Virus record (IMG/VR): IMGVR_UViG_3300031974_003701
Coordinates: 1-64,000 of that record
Source: a virus
DNA length: 64,000 nucleotides
Strand: one strand, 5' to 3'
In this document: in pieces, positions 41,407 to 49,947 of the stretch
Numbering within the stretch: position 1 is the stretch's first letter
How the letters are laid out: each line of letters begins with the position of its first letter
Position numbers and translations under genes: made by a program
Notes under the pieces: generated by a model
Told to the model about the DNA's origin: nothing
Databases searched by the model: none
What the model saw: only the letters and a program-made list of their open reading frames with translations

Positions 41407-41757
41407 TTAGAATGAAAACTCATCTGTACTTACTTTAGACTTAACTTCCTCTTGCGATTTAGCATGCCTAATACTTACTACAAAGTTCTCTGAAATGGCT
41501 TCTTCACCTTCAGGAATAGTAGCAGCATGTTGTTGAACGAACTCTGTAAATGATTTATTACGTTGCATTTGTTCACCATATTCTGTGTCTAGTTTATTAG
41601 GAAGTTTAACTTCTAATTCATCTAGTGAAATACCTTTAGGTAAGTATGCAATAGAACCATCTTTCATTTTCATACCAACATTGAGCCAGAACTTAGTCTT
41701 TTCTTGTGGTTTAGATTTAGATGATGCTGTATTAATCATATCTTGAAATGTTGTCAT
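41407..41757 (-). CDS. 116-residue early protein
   Basis: First gene behind the hairpin promoter at 41.79 kb, with GGAG 8 bases before ATG. The sequence (KFWLNVGMKMKDGSIAYLPKGISLDELE, later SENFVVSIRHAK) looks like a compact domain with an acidic tail. Function not recognised; a host-takeover role is only inferred from timing. Confidence 0.65.
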   Translation of the reverse strand: MTTFQDMINTASSKSKPQEKTKFWLNVGMKMKDGSIAYLPKGISLDELEVKLPNKLDTEYGEQMQRNKSFTEFVQQHAATIPEGEEAISENFVVSIRHAKSQEEVKSKVSTDEFSF

Positions 41758-41780
41758 ATTTAACTCCTATATTTTAATGA

Positions 41781-41799
41781 CCACCACAGCGAAGCTGTG
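41781..41799 (-). promoter_or_regulatory. N4-type vRNAP early promoter hairpin 1
   Basis: On the template (plus) strand, CACAGC-GAA-GCTGTG forms a 6-bp stem with a 3-base purine loop. With the loop centre (41792) at -11, transcription would start at C41781, 24 bases before the ATG at 41757. Geometry matches N4 vRNAP promoters (5-7 bp stem, 3-base loop, hairpin in the template strand). It shares ACCnnCAnAGCGAAGCT with the copy at 42.41 kb. Confidence 0.75.
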
Positions 41800-41802
41800 A
41801 AT

Positions 41803-42066
41803 AAATGCAATGTATATGTAATGTAGAATGTAAGTAAATGTATGTACATGTTAGAATAAAGTAATAATAGAATATATGTAGATGTAATATATAAATAAAG
41901 ACGTTAAAGATTAACTATGTTTTATAATATGTGTGAAGGTATGAATATGATTAAAGTGAGATTACAGAATTTAACTATCTTATAAGTGTGAGAGATTTGA
42001 AGTAAAAACTTAGTATATTACAATAGTGTGAATAATTTATAACTAGAGACAATAATCTCTAGTTAT
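41803..42066. other. AT-rich intergenic stretch with a terminal hairpin
   Basis: No convincing frame. It is built of short ATGTA/TAATGTA-like words (41810-41905) and ends in a perfect 11-bp palindrome, ATAACTAGAGA with TCTCTAGTTAT (42039-42066), directly after the 102-residue gene. The hairpin lacks a T-run but probably ends or stabilises that transcript. Confidence 0.5.
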
Positions 42067-42072
42067 GTTTAG

Positions 42073-42381
42073 TTAGAATTTGAATAATTCTTCTACTGGT
42101 TTAGTATCAGATTCTTTTCTAGACTCAAATTCTTTAGCTTTAACTTGTAACTCATTAATACGATCAGCGTACTCTGATCTTAATTCTGCTTCAACGATAG
42201 ACTTAAATTCGTTACCTTTGAAGTAGTTCTTCTTAATATTAGTTACACTCTGTGCTTCTGCTAACATAGCCTCAGCATGACTGTCTAATGTAGATGCTGC
42301 ATTGCTTAATACAGATGTAGATGCTGTGATAGTACCTAATACATCTTTAGACGTAGAGCTAATAGCTTTAAGTAGTGACAT
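42073..42381 (-). CDS. 102-residue early coiled-coil protein
   Basis: First gene behind the hairpin promoter at 42.41 kb, with GGAG 11 bases before ATG. Ser/Thr/Ala-rich N-terminus, then a charged helix (FKSIVEAELRSEYADRINELQVKAKEFESRKESD). Function unknown; early expression is inferred. Confidence 0.65.
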   Translation of the reverse strand: MSLLKAISSTSKDVLGTITASTSVLSNAASTLDSHAEAMLAEAQSVTNIKKNYFKGNEFKSIVEAELRSEYADRINELQVKAKEFESRKESDTKPVEELFKF

Positions 42382-42406
42382 GGTTTATAAACTCCTATAG
42401 TAATTA

Positions 42407-42424
42407 CCGTCATAGCGAAGCTAT
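42407..42424 (-). promoter_or_regulatory. N4-type vRNAP early promoter hairpin 2
   Basis: Template-strand ATAGC-GAA-GCTAT forms a 5-bp stem and 3-base loop; with loop centre 42418 at -11 the start is C42407, 26 bases before ATG 42381. Sequence and spacing match the copy at 41.79 kb, including ACC at the start point. A run of nine G follows at 42433-42441. Confidence 0.75.
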
Positions 42425-42492
42425 AGAAGTATGGGGGGGGGTATCTTTCTAGTGTGAATAGTGTGGGTTATAGTATGCTATGAAATTATGTC

Positions 42493-42635
42493 TATTATTT
42501 ATAAAAATCACTAGAAAAAAAATTTTCATAAAGCTACATACATTATTTATAAATTTTTCATAATTTTTTTTCATAAACCATACTTATTATTTATAAAAAT
42601 CACTTAGATTTTTTTTTATAAAGCTATCTATAAAT
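42493..42635. repeat. three imperfect ~45-base AT-rich tandem repeats
   Basis: TATTATTTATAAAAATCACT occurs exactly at 42493-42512 and 42585-42604; a third degenerate unit starts at 42542. Each unit runs TTATTTATAAA, TCA, a T-run, ATAAA(G/C)C. The whole 42382-42826 gap has no gene; besides this it holds the promoter hairpin, the G run and a terminator. Confidence 0.6.
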
Positions 42636-42718
42636 ATTATGAAAATTCTTATAGAAATTTCCATATAACTACTTACATTATTTGAGTAATCTCATAAAAA
42701 ATATAAAGACTATCATTA

Positions 42719-42756
42719 ATAAAAAACTACCTTACTGGTAACGACAATAAGGTAGT
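42719..42756 (-). terminator. leftward terminator
   Basis: ACTACCTTA pairs with TAAGGTAGT (9 bp), and the leftward strand continues TTTTTTATT. It ends the transcript of the 87-residue membrane protein gene. Confidence 0.75.
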
Positions 42757-42826
42757 AAGAGGTATTGGAATATAAAAATTACCTATGGAAAGGTAAATAC
42801 ATTATAAGCATATTATATTCAACATG

Positions 42827-43090
42827 TCATTTATTTTTATCACATAAGCTATCAAAATAAGCACAGTAATATGGGTTAGTTACAATTGGTTCAATTAACT
42901 TGTTTACATTAATAACATACATTGTTGATATTAAAAATACGCCTACAAAATTATATAAATTACCTATTGTATCTGAACCAAACACTAACACTATTAGTGT
43001 GAGTACACAGCTTAATACAAGAAACATTTGGAATAGTGCAGTTATTACTAACACAGGAAATATTTTATTTAATTGGTTTTTTGTATACAT
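42827..43090 (-). CDS. 87-residue membrane protein
   Basis: Two to three hydrophobic segments (VLVITALFQMFLVLSCVLTLIVLVF and LYNFVGVFLISTMYVI). Flanked by terminators on both sides, so it is its own small unit. Function unknown. Confidence 0.6.
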   Translation of the reverse strand: MYTKNQLNKIFPVLVITALFQMFLVLSCVLTLIVLVFGSDTIGNLYNFVGVFLISTMYVINVNKLIEPIVTNPYYCAYFDSLCDKNK

Positions 43091-43104
43091 TATTTAACTT
43101 TATA

Positions 43105-43137
43105 TAAAAAAGACTCTATTAAATAAATAATAGAGTC
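43105..43137 (-). terminator. leftward terminator
   Basis: GACTCTATT pairs with AATAGAGTC around an 8-base AT loop; the leftward strand continues with TTTTTTATA. Located between the 67- and 87-residue genes. Confidence 0.8.
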
Positions 43138-43236
43138 AGTCATTAACTTTTAAAAAGGAGGACTTACCCATACCTAAGGGGAAGTTATTTATATTAAAAC
43201 ATTATAATTAATCTAAGTCAATTCTTTCTGGTTTAC

Positions 43237-43440
43237 TTAATAATTATTTACAGTAGATAGTTGCTTTACTAACTTATTATAATCATTTTCAGGTATTTTT
43301 ATTGAACCACAGTAACCTTTACCATCCCATAAACCTTTTAATTGTAAAGCACATTTCCATTTAGTGTAGTTAATATGATCTGGTGGTATAGCAGATACTT
43401 TTTTATTTATTAACCTATTATAAATTTTTTTGAATACCAT
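43237..43440 (-). CDS. 67-residue hypothetical protein
   Basis: Basic protein with two cysteines (WKCALQLKGLWDGKGYCGSIKIP). Overlaps the cysteine protease-like gene by 31 bases. Function unknown. Confidence 0.55.
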   Translation of the reverse strand: MVFKKIYNRLINKKVSAIPPDHINYTKWKCALQLKGLWDGKGYCGSIKIPENDYNKLVKQLSTVNNY

Positions 43441-43886
43441 TTATTGTTTACCTCTACTTTTTTGACATTGTCTATTTGTTCTTTAATTTGTTTTAAATCT
43501 ATAAAATAATTACCTATATCTGTAGGTATGTAAAGTGTGATATGCTTCCTATTGTCTGGTTCAGATAATACTAGATGACCTCCGTTATAACCTTGTTGTA
43601 TAATTAATCTTCGTATAGTGAGTGCGAAATCTTCACAATCACCGTAAGATATGTCATCTGCTCTCTCAGTCCATATATCTGTTTTATGTTCTGGCTTAGC
43701 TTTTATATCTATCTGGTTTAGTAAATATAATAAGTCATTATAAGGTATTAGCTCATTACTGGTATTGTTAGTAATTTTAGTTGATAAATAACCTTTAGGT
43801 GGCATTGCAGGTATTTTAAAAGAGTTTAAGTCTATAGATGCTATAGACTTAGTTGTTAACAGTAAAAATATTATTATAGTTTTCAT
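43410..43886 (-). CDS. secreted transglutaminase-like cysteine peptidase
   Basis: 158 residues with an N-terminal signal peptide (MKTIIIFLLLTTKSIAS). The rest matches bacterial transglutaminase-like cysteine proteases (BTLCP): C84 in SYGDCEDFA, H115 in RKHITLYI and D130 in NYFIDL form the expected triad. It would act in the periplasm on proteins or peptidoglycan-linked peptides. It lies at the start of the leftward block, so early expression is possible; role in infection unknown. Confidence 0.7.
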   Translation of the reverse strand: MKTIIIFLLLTTKSIASIDLNSFKIPAMPPKGYLSTKITNNTSNELIPYNDLLYLLNQIDIKAKPEHKTDIWTERADDISYGDCEDFALTIRRLIIQQGYNGGHLVLSEPDNRKHITLYIPTDIGNYFIDLKQIKEQIDNVKKVEVNNKWYSKKFIIG

Positions 43887-43896
43887 TGGTTTATAT

Positions 43897-44139
43897 TTAG
43901 TTTTTTATATCCCACTCTAGTTGTAAGTAATATTTAATTTTAAAATTATACATATGTTGATCTAACATAATTTTTAGTTTTTTAGGCTCATCTTTACTTA
44001 ACTCATAATCAGGTGTTTTGGCTTTAATTCCTGTGGAATAAAAAGGTCTTCCTTTATCATCAACACCATAAAATAAGTATGGTGTATTTGTTTCAATGTC
44101 ATCTAATGACTCATATTTATTCATTTTACTTGGTTTCAT
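43897..44139 (-). CDS. 80-residue hypothetical protein
   Basis: First leftward gene, facing the late genes across the divergent gap. Contains TPYLFYGVDDKGRPFYSTGIKAKTPDYEL. Start may be M1 or M6. Function unknown. Confidence 0.6.
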   Translation of the reverse strand: MKPSKMNKYESLDDIETNTPYLFYGVDDKGRPFYSTGIKAKTPDYELSKDEPKKLKIMLDQHMYNFKIKYYLQLEWDIKN

Positions 44140-44163
44140 AATAACACCTAAATTAAATTTAAC

Positions 44164-44193
44164 TTGTATAGACTACACTTTAACTATTATTAT
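44164..44193 (+). promoter_or_regulatory. sigma70-like late promoter candidate
   Basis: TTGTAT (44164-44169) and TATTAT (44188-44193) with 18-base spacing lie ~25 bases before the start of the first rightward gene. N4 late genes use host sigma70 polymerase with phage SSB, so a host-type promoter here fits. Match to consensus is moderate. Confidence 0.45.
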
Positions 44194-44217
44194 AAGTTTG
44201 ATAAAGGAAATAATGAC

Positions 44218-44901
44218 ATGAAAACAGAATTAATAACTACAGACTATGTTAAAAAATGTTTACCAAAAGGTAAAAACATTTCAATAGACGATAATTTCAC
44301 AAAAAAACTAAAAACTTTAACAGAAGATGTTGAAACAGCTAGTGTAATTAGAGATAATTTTTTTACATACACTTCTGTTCTTAAAGACGGTAAATTTAGT
44401 GCAGATGATTATTTAAGTGCTATTAAATACGTTACTTTTAAGTTAATGGGAGAAAATAATAGAAATAGTTATATAAGAACTTTTCCAGATAGATATGCAC
44501 GTATTGTAGAATTAGATAAGAATGTAGATAATTATGCTAAAGCTTATAACTCTACAAAGTTAGTTAATAATATATTAGAGCAAGCTTTAATACCTAGTTG
44601 GTTATTAAACCAAGATAGTTATCAAAAAGCTATTAATGTTCAGTTAGAACTTATGCAAAACGCTAAATCAGACATGGTTAGGCATAAAGCAGCAGATAGT
44701 ATTATGAATCACCTTAAAAGACCAGAAGCACAAACAGTTGAGCTTAATTTAGGAGATACAGAGACAAATACTATTAATCAGCTACAAGAAACACTAACTA
44801 AACTTGCTTCTCAACAAAAAGAGCTAATTAATTCTGGTTTAGACACTAAATCAATAGCTGAGCAAAATATTATAGATGTAACTCCAGCTAAGGATAATTA
44901 G
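44218..44901 (+). CDS. N4 gp69-like protein, possible small terminase subunit
   Basis: 227 residues from MKTELITTDY, chosen for AAAGGA upstream (a longer frame begins 54 bases earlier, within the promoter). All-helical with an acidic C-terminus. Directly upstream of the large terminase, separated by one base, as N4 gp69 is next to gp68. A DNA-recognition role in packaging is inferred from position only. Confidence 0.55.
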   Translation: MKTELITTDYVKKCLPKGKNISIDDNFTKKLKTLTEDVETASVIRDNFFTYTSVLKDGKFSADDYLSAIKYVTFKLMGENNRNSYIRTFPDRYARIVELDKNVDNYAKAYNSTKLVNNILEQALIPSWLLNQDSYQKAINVQLELMQNAKSDMVRHKAADSIMNHLKRPEAQTVELNLGDTETNTINQLQETLTKLASQQKELINSGLDTKSIAEQNIIDVTPAKDN

Positions 44902-44902
44902 T

Positions 44903-46498
44903 ATGGATAAAGTACAACAATTACTTAAAACAGTAGATTATGTTAAACTAAACTCTAATGAGTATGTTCCAAGTGATTATGCACTAAAGTTTATCAACTT
45001 TGTTAAATTAATGAACCAAAATGAGAGTAGTATTAATAAAACACCTGCTTTTCATTATAAAATGTTAGATGATGTTGGTTCTAAGAAACAATTAATAGCT
45101 AATCTTTGTTTCAGAGGTTCAGGCAAAACTACTCTAAAAAGCGAAATGAATGGTTTATATTTAGGCGCATTCCAACACATTGACGGTTTTGGTGATGTTA
45201 ATGGTTTTCTTTATATATCTGATAGTGTTGATAATGGTGTGAAAACTTTTAGAGAGAATATTGAACATAGGTACAATAATAATGATTTTATTAAAACATT
45301 AATACCTAAAGCTAAATTTACCGAAAATAAAATTGAGTTTACCAATGCACAAGGTAAAAATTTTATGATCAGAATGTATGGTGCTAAATCTGGTGTACGT
45401 GGTGTTAAGATTTATGGTCAAAGACCTGTATTAGCTATTATTGATGATGTTATTCAGTCTGATGAAGATGCTAATTCACCTACTATTCGCAGTAAAATTT
45501 CTAATATGTTAAATAAAGCAGTTAAACCTGCTCTTGATCCAACAAGACGTAAAATTATTATGAATGGTACTCCTTTTAATCAGGAAGATTTGGTTTATAA
45601 AGCTATTGAAAGTGGTGCATGGCATAGTAATGTTTACCCTGTTTGTGAAAAATTTCCTTGTTCTAAAGAAGAATTTAATGGTGCATGGGAAGATAGATTT
45701 AGCTATGAATTTGTAAGACAAGAGTATGAAACAGCAAAGCAAGAAAAAAAATTAGACTCGTTTTATCAAGAATACATGCTTCAAATTATGAGTGAAGAAG
45801 AAAGGTTAATTCCTGATGATTGTATTCAATGGTATGAGCGTAAATCTTTAATAAAATCTAAATCTAATTTTAATTTTTATATAACTACTGATTTTGCTAC
45901 TTCTGAAAAGCAATCTGCTGATTATAGTGTTATAAGTGTATGGGCTGTTAATAATAATGGTGATTATTACTGGGTTGACGGTATTTGTAAACGTCAAACT
46001 ATGGATAAAAACATTGAAGATTTATTTAGCTTGGTTCAAGCATATAGTCCTCAATCTGTTGGTATAGAAATTACAGGACAGCAAGGAGGATTTATTAATT
46101 GGATTAAATCTGAAATGATGAATAGAAATGTTTATTTTAATATTGCTAGAGAAAAAGGTAAAACAGCAGAAGGAATTAGACCAAGCATTAATAAATTAAG
46201 TAGATTTAATTTAGCTGTACCTTTATTTAAAGCAAATAAAATGTACTTTCCTAAAGAAATGGAAAATACTGATATAATGAATGAGTTTATTAATGAATTA
46301 CGTATGGCTACTATTAATGGTTTAAAAGGTAAAGATGATTGTATAGATACTATATCTATGTTAATGTTTATGCATATAATTAAACCAAGTGCTGTTACTT
46401 CACATTCCACTAGACAGAATAGTGAGTCTCCTTTTAGAATATATAATTATAGTGATGAAAATAGTTATAGTGAAATAGATTTATATAGTGTGAATTAA
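44903..46498 (+). CDS. terL: terminase large subunit (N4 gp68-like)
   Basis: 531 residues. Walker A at FRGSGKTTL (70-78), a Walker B strand in PVLAIIDDVI, then TRRKIIMNGTPFN, and a C-terminal RNase H-fold nuclease starting with NFYITTDFATSEKQSADYS. This is the packaging motor and headful/terminal nuclease. It abuts the gp67-like gene without a gap. Confidence 0.92.
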   Translation: MDKVQQLLKTVDYVKLNSNEYVPSDYALKFINFVKLMNQNESSINKTPAFHYKMLDDVGSKKQLIANLCFRGSGKTTLKSEMNGLYLGAFQHIDGFGDVNGFLYISDSVDNGVKTFRENIEHRYNNNDFIKTLIPKAKFTENKIEFTNAQGKNFMIRMYGAKSGVRGVKIYGQRPVLAIIDDVIQSDEDANSPTIRSKISNMLNKAVKPALDPTRRKIIMNGTPFNQEDLVYKAIESGAWHSNVYPVCEKFPCSKEEFNGAWEDRFSYEFVRQEYETAKQEKKLDSFYQEYMLQIMSEEERLIPDDCIQWYERKSLIKSKSNFNFYITTDFATSEKQSADYSVISVWAVNNNGDYYWVDGICKRQTMDKNIEDLFSLVQAYSPQSVGIEITGQQGGFINWIKSEMMNRNVYFNIAREKGKTAEGIRPSINKLSRFNLAVPLFKANKMYFPKEMENTDIMNEFINELRMATINGLKGKDDCIDTISMLMFMHIIKPSAVTSHSTRQNSESPFRIYNYSDENSYSEIDLYSVN

Positions 46499-47215
46499 AT
46501 GCAGATAAACTTAAATGATTTCTTAGAAGAACTTGTTTTAACAGAATTAGAAGGTACTGCTTTCTATGATGAAAATGAAATATATTCTTCTGAGCCAACA
46601 AGACTTAATCAATTAATTTACTATATTAATAACTCTTTAACTTACTTACATACTCAATTACCTTTGTTGTATAAACAGTGTTTAATCCAATTATATGAAC
46701 CAGTTACTGAATACCCTTTAACAGATGAATATCGTGTGACTAATACTAGTTCTACACAACCTTATAAGTTCATATTAGATAGCGAAACTAATAACTTTTA
46801 TCCCCATATTATACAAATATTAAATGTTATTACCGCAGCAGGTATTAAATTACCGATTAATGATTATAATCAATATGAATCTGTATTTACTCTTTCATAT
46901 AATACATTACAAATACCTCAATTTGGTTTAGAAAAAGATAGTATTTTAGCTGTTATATATAAAGCAGCACATGTACCTTTAACAACAAGTGATATAGGTA
47001 ATCAGACTATTGATATTCCTTATTGGTTGTTAGAAGTATTAAAATTACATATTGGTGCAAAAGTTCTAATGGGTAGAAATGGTGCTAATATAGCAGAAGC
47101 TAATGCTAAGTACCAAATGTACTTATTAAAGTTTAAAGAGTTACGTGACAGTGGCGTAATTCCAACGGAATACCAAGATACTAATTTAAAAATTGAGATG
47201 AAAGGGTTTATTTAA
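46499..47215 (+). CDS. N4 gp67-like tail/neck virion protein
   Basis: 238 residues, start codon directly after the terminase stop. Helical ends and a beta middle, typical of head-tail connector or tail-tube proteins; N4 gp67 occupies the same place. Its last base overlaps the tailspike start. Assignment by order. Confidence 0.6.
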   Translation: MQINLNDFLEELVLTELEGTAFYDENEIYSSEPTRLNQLIYYINNSLTYLHTQLPLLYKQCLIQLYEPVTEYPLTDEYRVTNTSSTQPYKFILDSETNNFYPHIIQILNVITAAGIKLPINDYNQYESVFTLSYNTLQIPQFGLEKDSILAVIYKAAHVPLTTSDIGNQTIDIPYWLLEVLKLHIGAKVLMGRNGANIAEANAKYQMYLLKFKELRDSGVIPTEYQDTNLKIEMKGFI

Positions 47216-49947
47216 TGCCTGTTCGTGGAATTAATGATTATTACTTCAATGCTTATGCAGCTACAGAAAAAAAGTTTAAAAACTTTTATGATAAATTAAC
47301 CGCTTTAGGCGATATTTCATCTGAATTAACTGATATTCACGGTAGTTTAGCAGCGATTAATGCACTAAATCCTTCAGAAATTACTGATATACATGGTAAT
47401 TTACCTGCTATACAAGCTATTACTAATGACCTACCTTCATTAAGTAATCATGGTACTAGAATTACTGCCCTAGAAACTGATATTAATTATTTAAAAAATG
47501 AAGCTGTTAATGTAAAAAATCCTACTTATGGTGCAGTAGGTGACGGTGTTACAGATGACAGTGCAGCTATACAAGCAGCTTTAGATGCAGCTAATGGTAC
47601 TGTTTATATACCAGAAGGTACTTACCTCTTAAGCAGAGGCCTTAAAATTAATAATGACTATGTTTCTATTATTGGTTCAGGTTGGAATACTGAATTAAAA
47701 ATGGATACAACTACTATTAATGAACCAGTTATTCAAACAGTAGCAGATGGTGGTCAGGTACTAGCTCCTTTAGTAGCTAATATAAAAATTAACGGTTGTT
47801 GGACTTTTGAACGTAATGGGTCATATCAACATTTTAATCATGGTATTGACTTTAAAAGTACATGGGGTGCTAAAGCATTTAATAACTTAATTGTTAATTG
47901 TTATGGTAATGGTATTAATTTAGAAGGTAATGCTTCTATTAGTAATGTTGATAATTATATTTATAAAAATAAAATTGAATTTAATAAACGCTGTGGTGTT
48001 GAGTTAGGAGTACATTCAGCTACATTAGATTGCACAATGAATATTATTGGTTTTCATGATTTATTTGGTATTCGTTTAAGTAATGTTGATACTAGAGTTA
48101 TAGGCAATCACGTATTTGCTTGTAAATATAACATTATTCTTGAAAGTATGAATAATCAAGTAGTAGGTAATCACGTAGAGTCTGCAAGAGAACATGGTAT
48201 TGTAGCTTCTGGTTCAGAACAAGGAATGATTGTTGCAAATACATCTGTTAAAAATAGTAGAACATCTGCCTCTGATTTACAAGCAGGACAAGAAAGTAAT
48301 GCAGGAGTGTACTCGGGTATATACGTAACTGCTGATGCTCTAGGAAGACCTAATAAATCTCTTTTAATAACAAATAATAGTACACATTCAGAAGATGTTA
48401 CTGAAAAAAGACCTAATGGTAAGGAAACACTTCTTCAAAATTATGGTTTAGAGATTAAAGATTCTTTTGCTTTTGATGAACTTATTGTTACTAACAATAA
48501 CTTTAGAGGTGCTGAAAATGGTGGTATTAATAAAAAATATTTTAAAAATGCTGTAATAAGAGATAATTTCCCACTAGACGAACATATATCAGTGGAAGAA
48601 AGATTTTATGATATTATTGGTGATACAAATATTACTAAAACATTATCTATAGGTGCATATGCTGAAATTGGTAATTTTTACCAAGGACCTGTAGCATGTT
48701 TTGATATTGAAATTGGTTATTACGGTAATGGTTCACCTCAACCACATGGTTTTTATGGTAGCTATAGGTTATTTATAACTAAAAGAACTGGTTCTGATTA
48801 TTCATATGATCTAGTTTCATTAGGTGGAACACCAACACTACCTACTATTACAGAAACAGTTGTTACAAACACAGACCGAGAGTTTTTGTTACAGTTATCT
48901 GTTGAAAATCAACGTAATATTAGTATTTCTTCTAGACAAAGATTTGATAATATTCCTTCATCTTACATAAGAGTGTTACAAACATTAGATGATATTGTAG
49001 ATTATGCTCTTGTTGGTGGTCAATCAAGTGGAGAATATAGGTATTTACGTGCGAATGATACACTAAGAACATTATCTTCTAATGGTACTGAGTATTTAAA
49101 TGGTGCTAGTATTGGAACACCTGTTTTAACTGCTAATGGTGGTTCATGGTATGACTCAAATGCATTAAAACAAAAAGTTGGTGGCTCTGGTTGGCAAAAG
49201 TTTAAAGATGCTCTTATAAATAATGACACTAAAATGTTATCTAAAGTACAAAACGTAATTTGGGATCATGGGGAATCTGACTTTATACTTACATTCAGAG
49301 CAGGGTATAAAGAAGGTATTGAAAAGATTTTTGAACAAGCTAGGTTTATTAAAACAGGTTTAGAATTTTTTATTACCATCCCTCAATCTACATCTAATCC
49401 AGAAAATGGTGTACAGAATTGGGATGGTTCCACAAAAGATCAATCTGCACAAATGATTAGAGATGTTTATTATGAATTAATTGATGAAAATGCTTTTATT
49501 AAAAAAGGTGCAGAACGTTTTGACTTAGAAATGGAAGACGATGTGCATTTGACAGAAGCTTCTTATGATATTTTAGCTGCTAGAGATTATCAGATTATTA
49601 ATGGCGGTGCTATTGGACCAGAAGTAACTGCTGTAAATTTAACAGGTACAACATTAACTATTACTATTACTCATGATGGGGGTACTGATATTACTCCTAT
49701 TACAGATATTCAAGGATTTTATTTTGACGATAATGGAACAGAAATTACATTATCTAATGTAAGTAGAATTGATGCTACTACTATTACAGCTACTTTAACT
49801 TCTGTTCCTACTAGTTCTAGTAGAACATTGTACTACATATATGGTGATATTAATAATGGTAGGGTTAGTGATTTAACTAAGTTGGTTAAAGATAATGCTT
49901 CATTATCTATGCCATTACGTTCTATGAAATGGAATTTAGATGCTTAA
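47215..49947 (+). CDS. tailspike with pectate-lyase-like beta-helix and SGNH esterase domain
   Basis: 910 residues. After a ~90-residue head-binding part comes a pectin-lyase-like start (AVGDGVTDDSAAIQAALDAANGTVYIPEGTY) and a right-handed beta-helix to about 460. A second catalytic domain from about 590 to 800 has SGNH/sialate O-acetylesterase blocks: GGQS with S604, WDHGESD (683-689) and DDVHLTE with D775 and H778. An Ig-like C-terminus follows. It probably binds and de-O-acetylates or cleaves host surface polysaccharide. Position corresponds to N4 tail appendage genes. Confidence 0.8.
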   Translation: MPVRGINDYYFNAYAATEKKFKNFYDKLTALGDISSELTDIHGSLAAINALNPSEITDIHGNLPAIQAITNDLPSLSNHGTRITALETDINYLKNEAVNVKNPTYGAVGDGVTDDSAAIQAALDAANGTVYIPEGTYLLSRGLKINNDYVSIIGSGWNTELKMDTTTINEPVIQTVADGGQVLAPLVANIKINGCWTFERNGSYQHFNHGIDFKSTWGAKAFNNLIVNCYGNGINLEGNASISNVDNYIYKNKIEFNKRCGVELGVHSATLDCTMNIIGFHDLFGIRLSNVDTRVIGNHVFACKYNIILESMNNQVVGNHVESAREHGIVASGSEQGMIVANTSVKNSRTSASDLQAGQESNAGVYSGIYVTADALGRPNKSLLITNNSTHSEDVTEKRPNGKETLLQNYGLEIKDSFAFDELIVTNNNFRGAENGGINKKYFKNAVIRDNFPLDEHISVEERFYDIIGDTNITKTLSIGAYAEIGNFYQGPVACFDIEIGYYGNGSPQPHGFYGSYRLFITKRTGSDYSYDLVSLGGTPTLPTITETVVTNTDREFLLQLSVENQRNISISSRQRFDNIPSSYIRVLQTLDDIVDYALVGGQSSGEYRYLRANDTLRTLSSNGTEYLNGASIGTPVLTANGGSWYDSNALKQKVGGSGWQKFKDALINNDTKMLSKVQNVIWDHGESDFILTFRAGYKEGIEKIFEQARFIKTGLEFFITIPQSTSNPENGVQNWDGSTKDQSAQMIRDVYYELIDENAFIKKGAERFDLEMEDDVHLTEASYDILAARDYQIINGGAIGPEVTAVNLTGTTLTITITHDGGTDITPITDIQGFYFDDNGTEITLSNVSRIDATTITATLTSVPTSSSRTLYYIYGDINNGRVSDLTKLVKDNASLSMPLRSMKWNLDA

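Noticed and set aside
42493-42635. CRISPR-like repeats
   Set aside because: Units are imperfect, purely AT-rich, only three, and without unique spacers of constant length.
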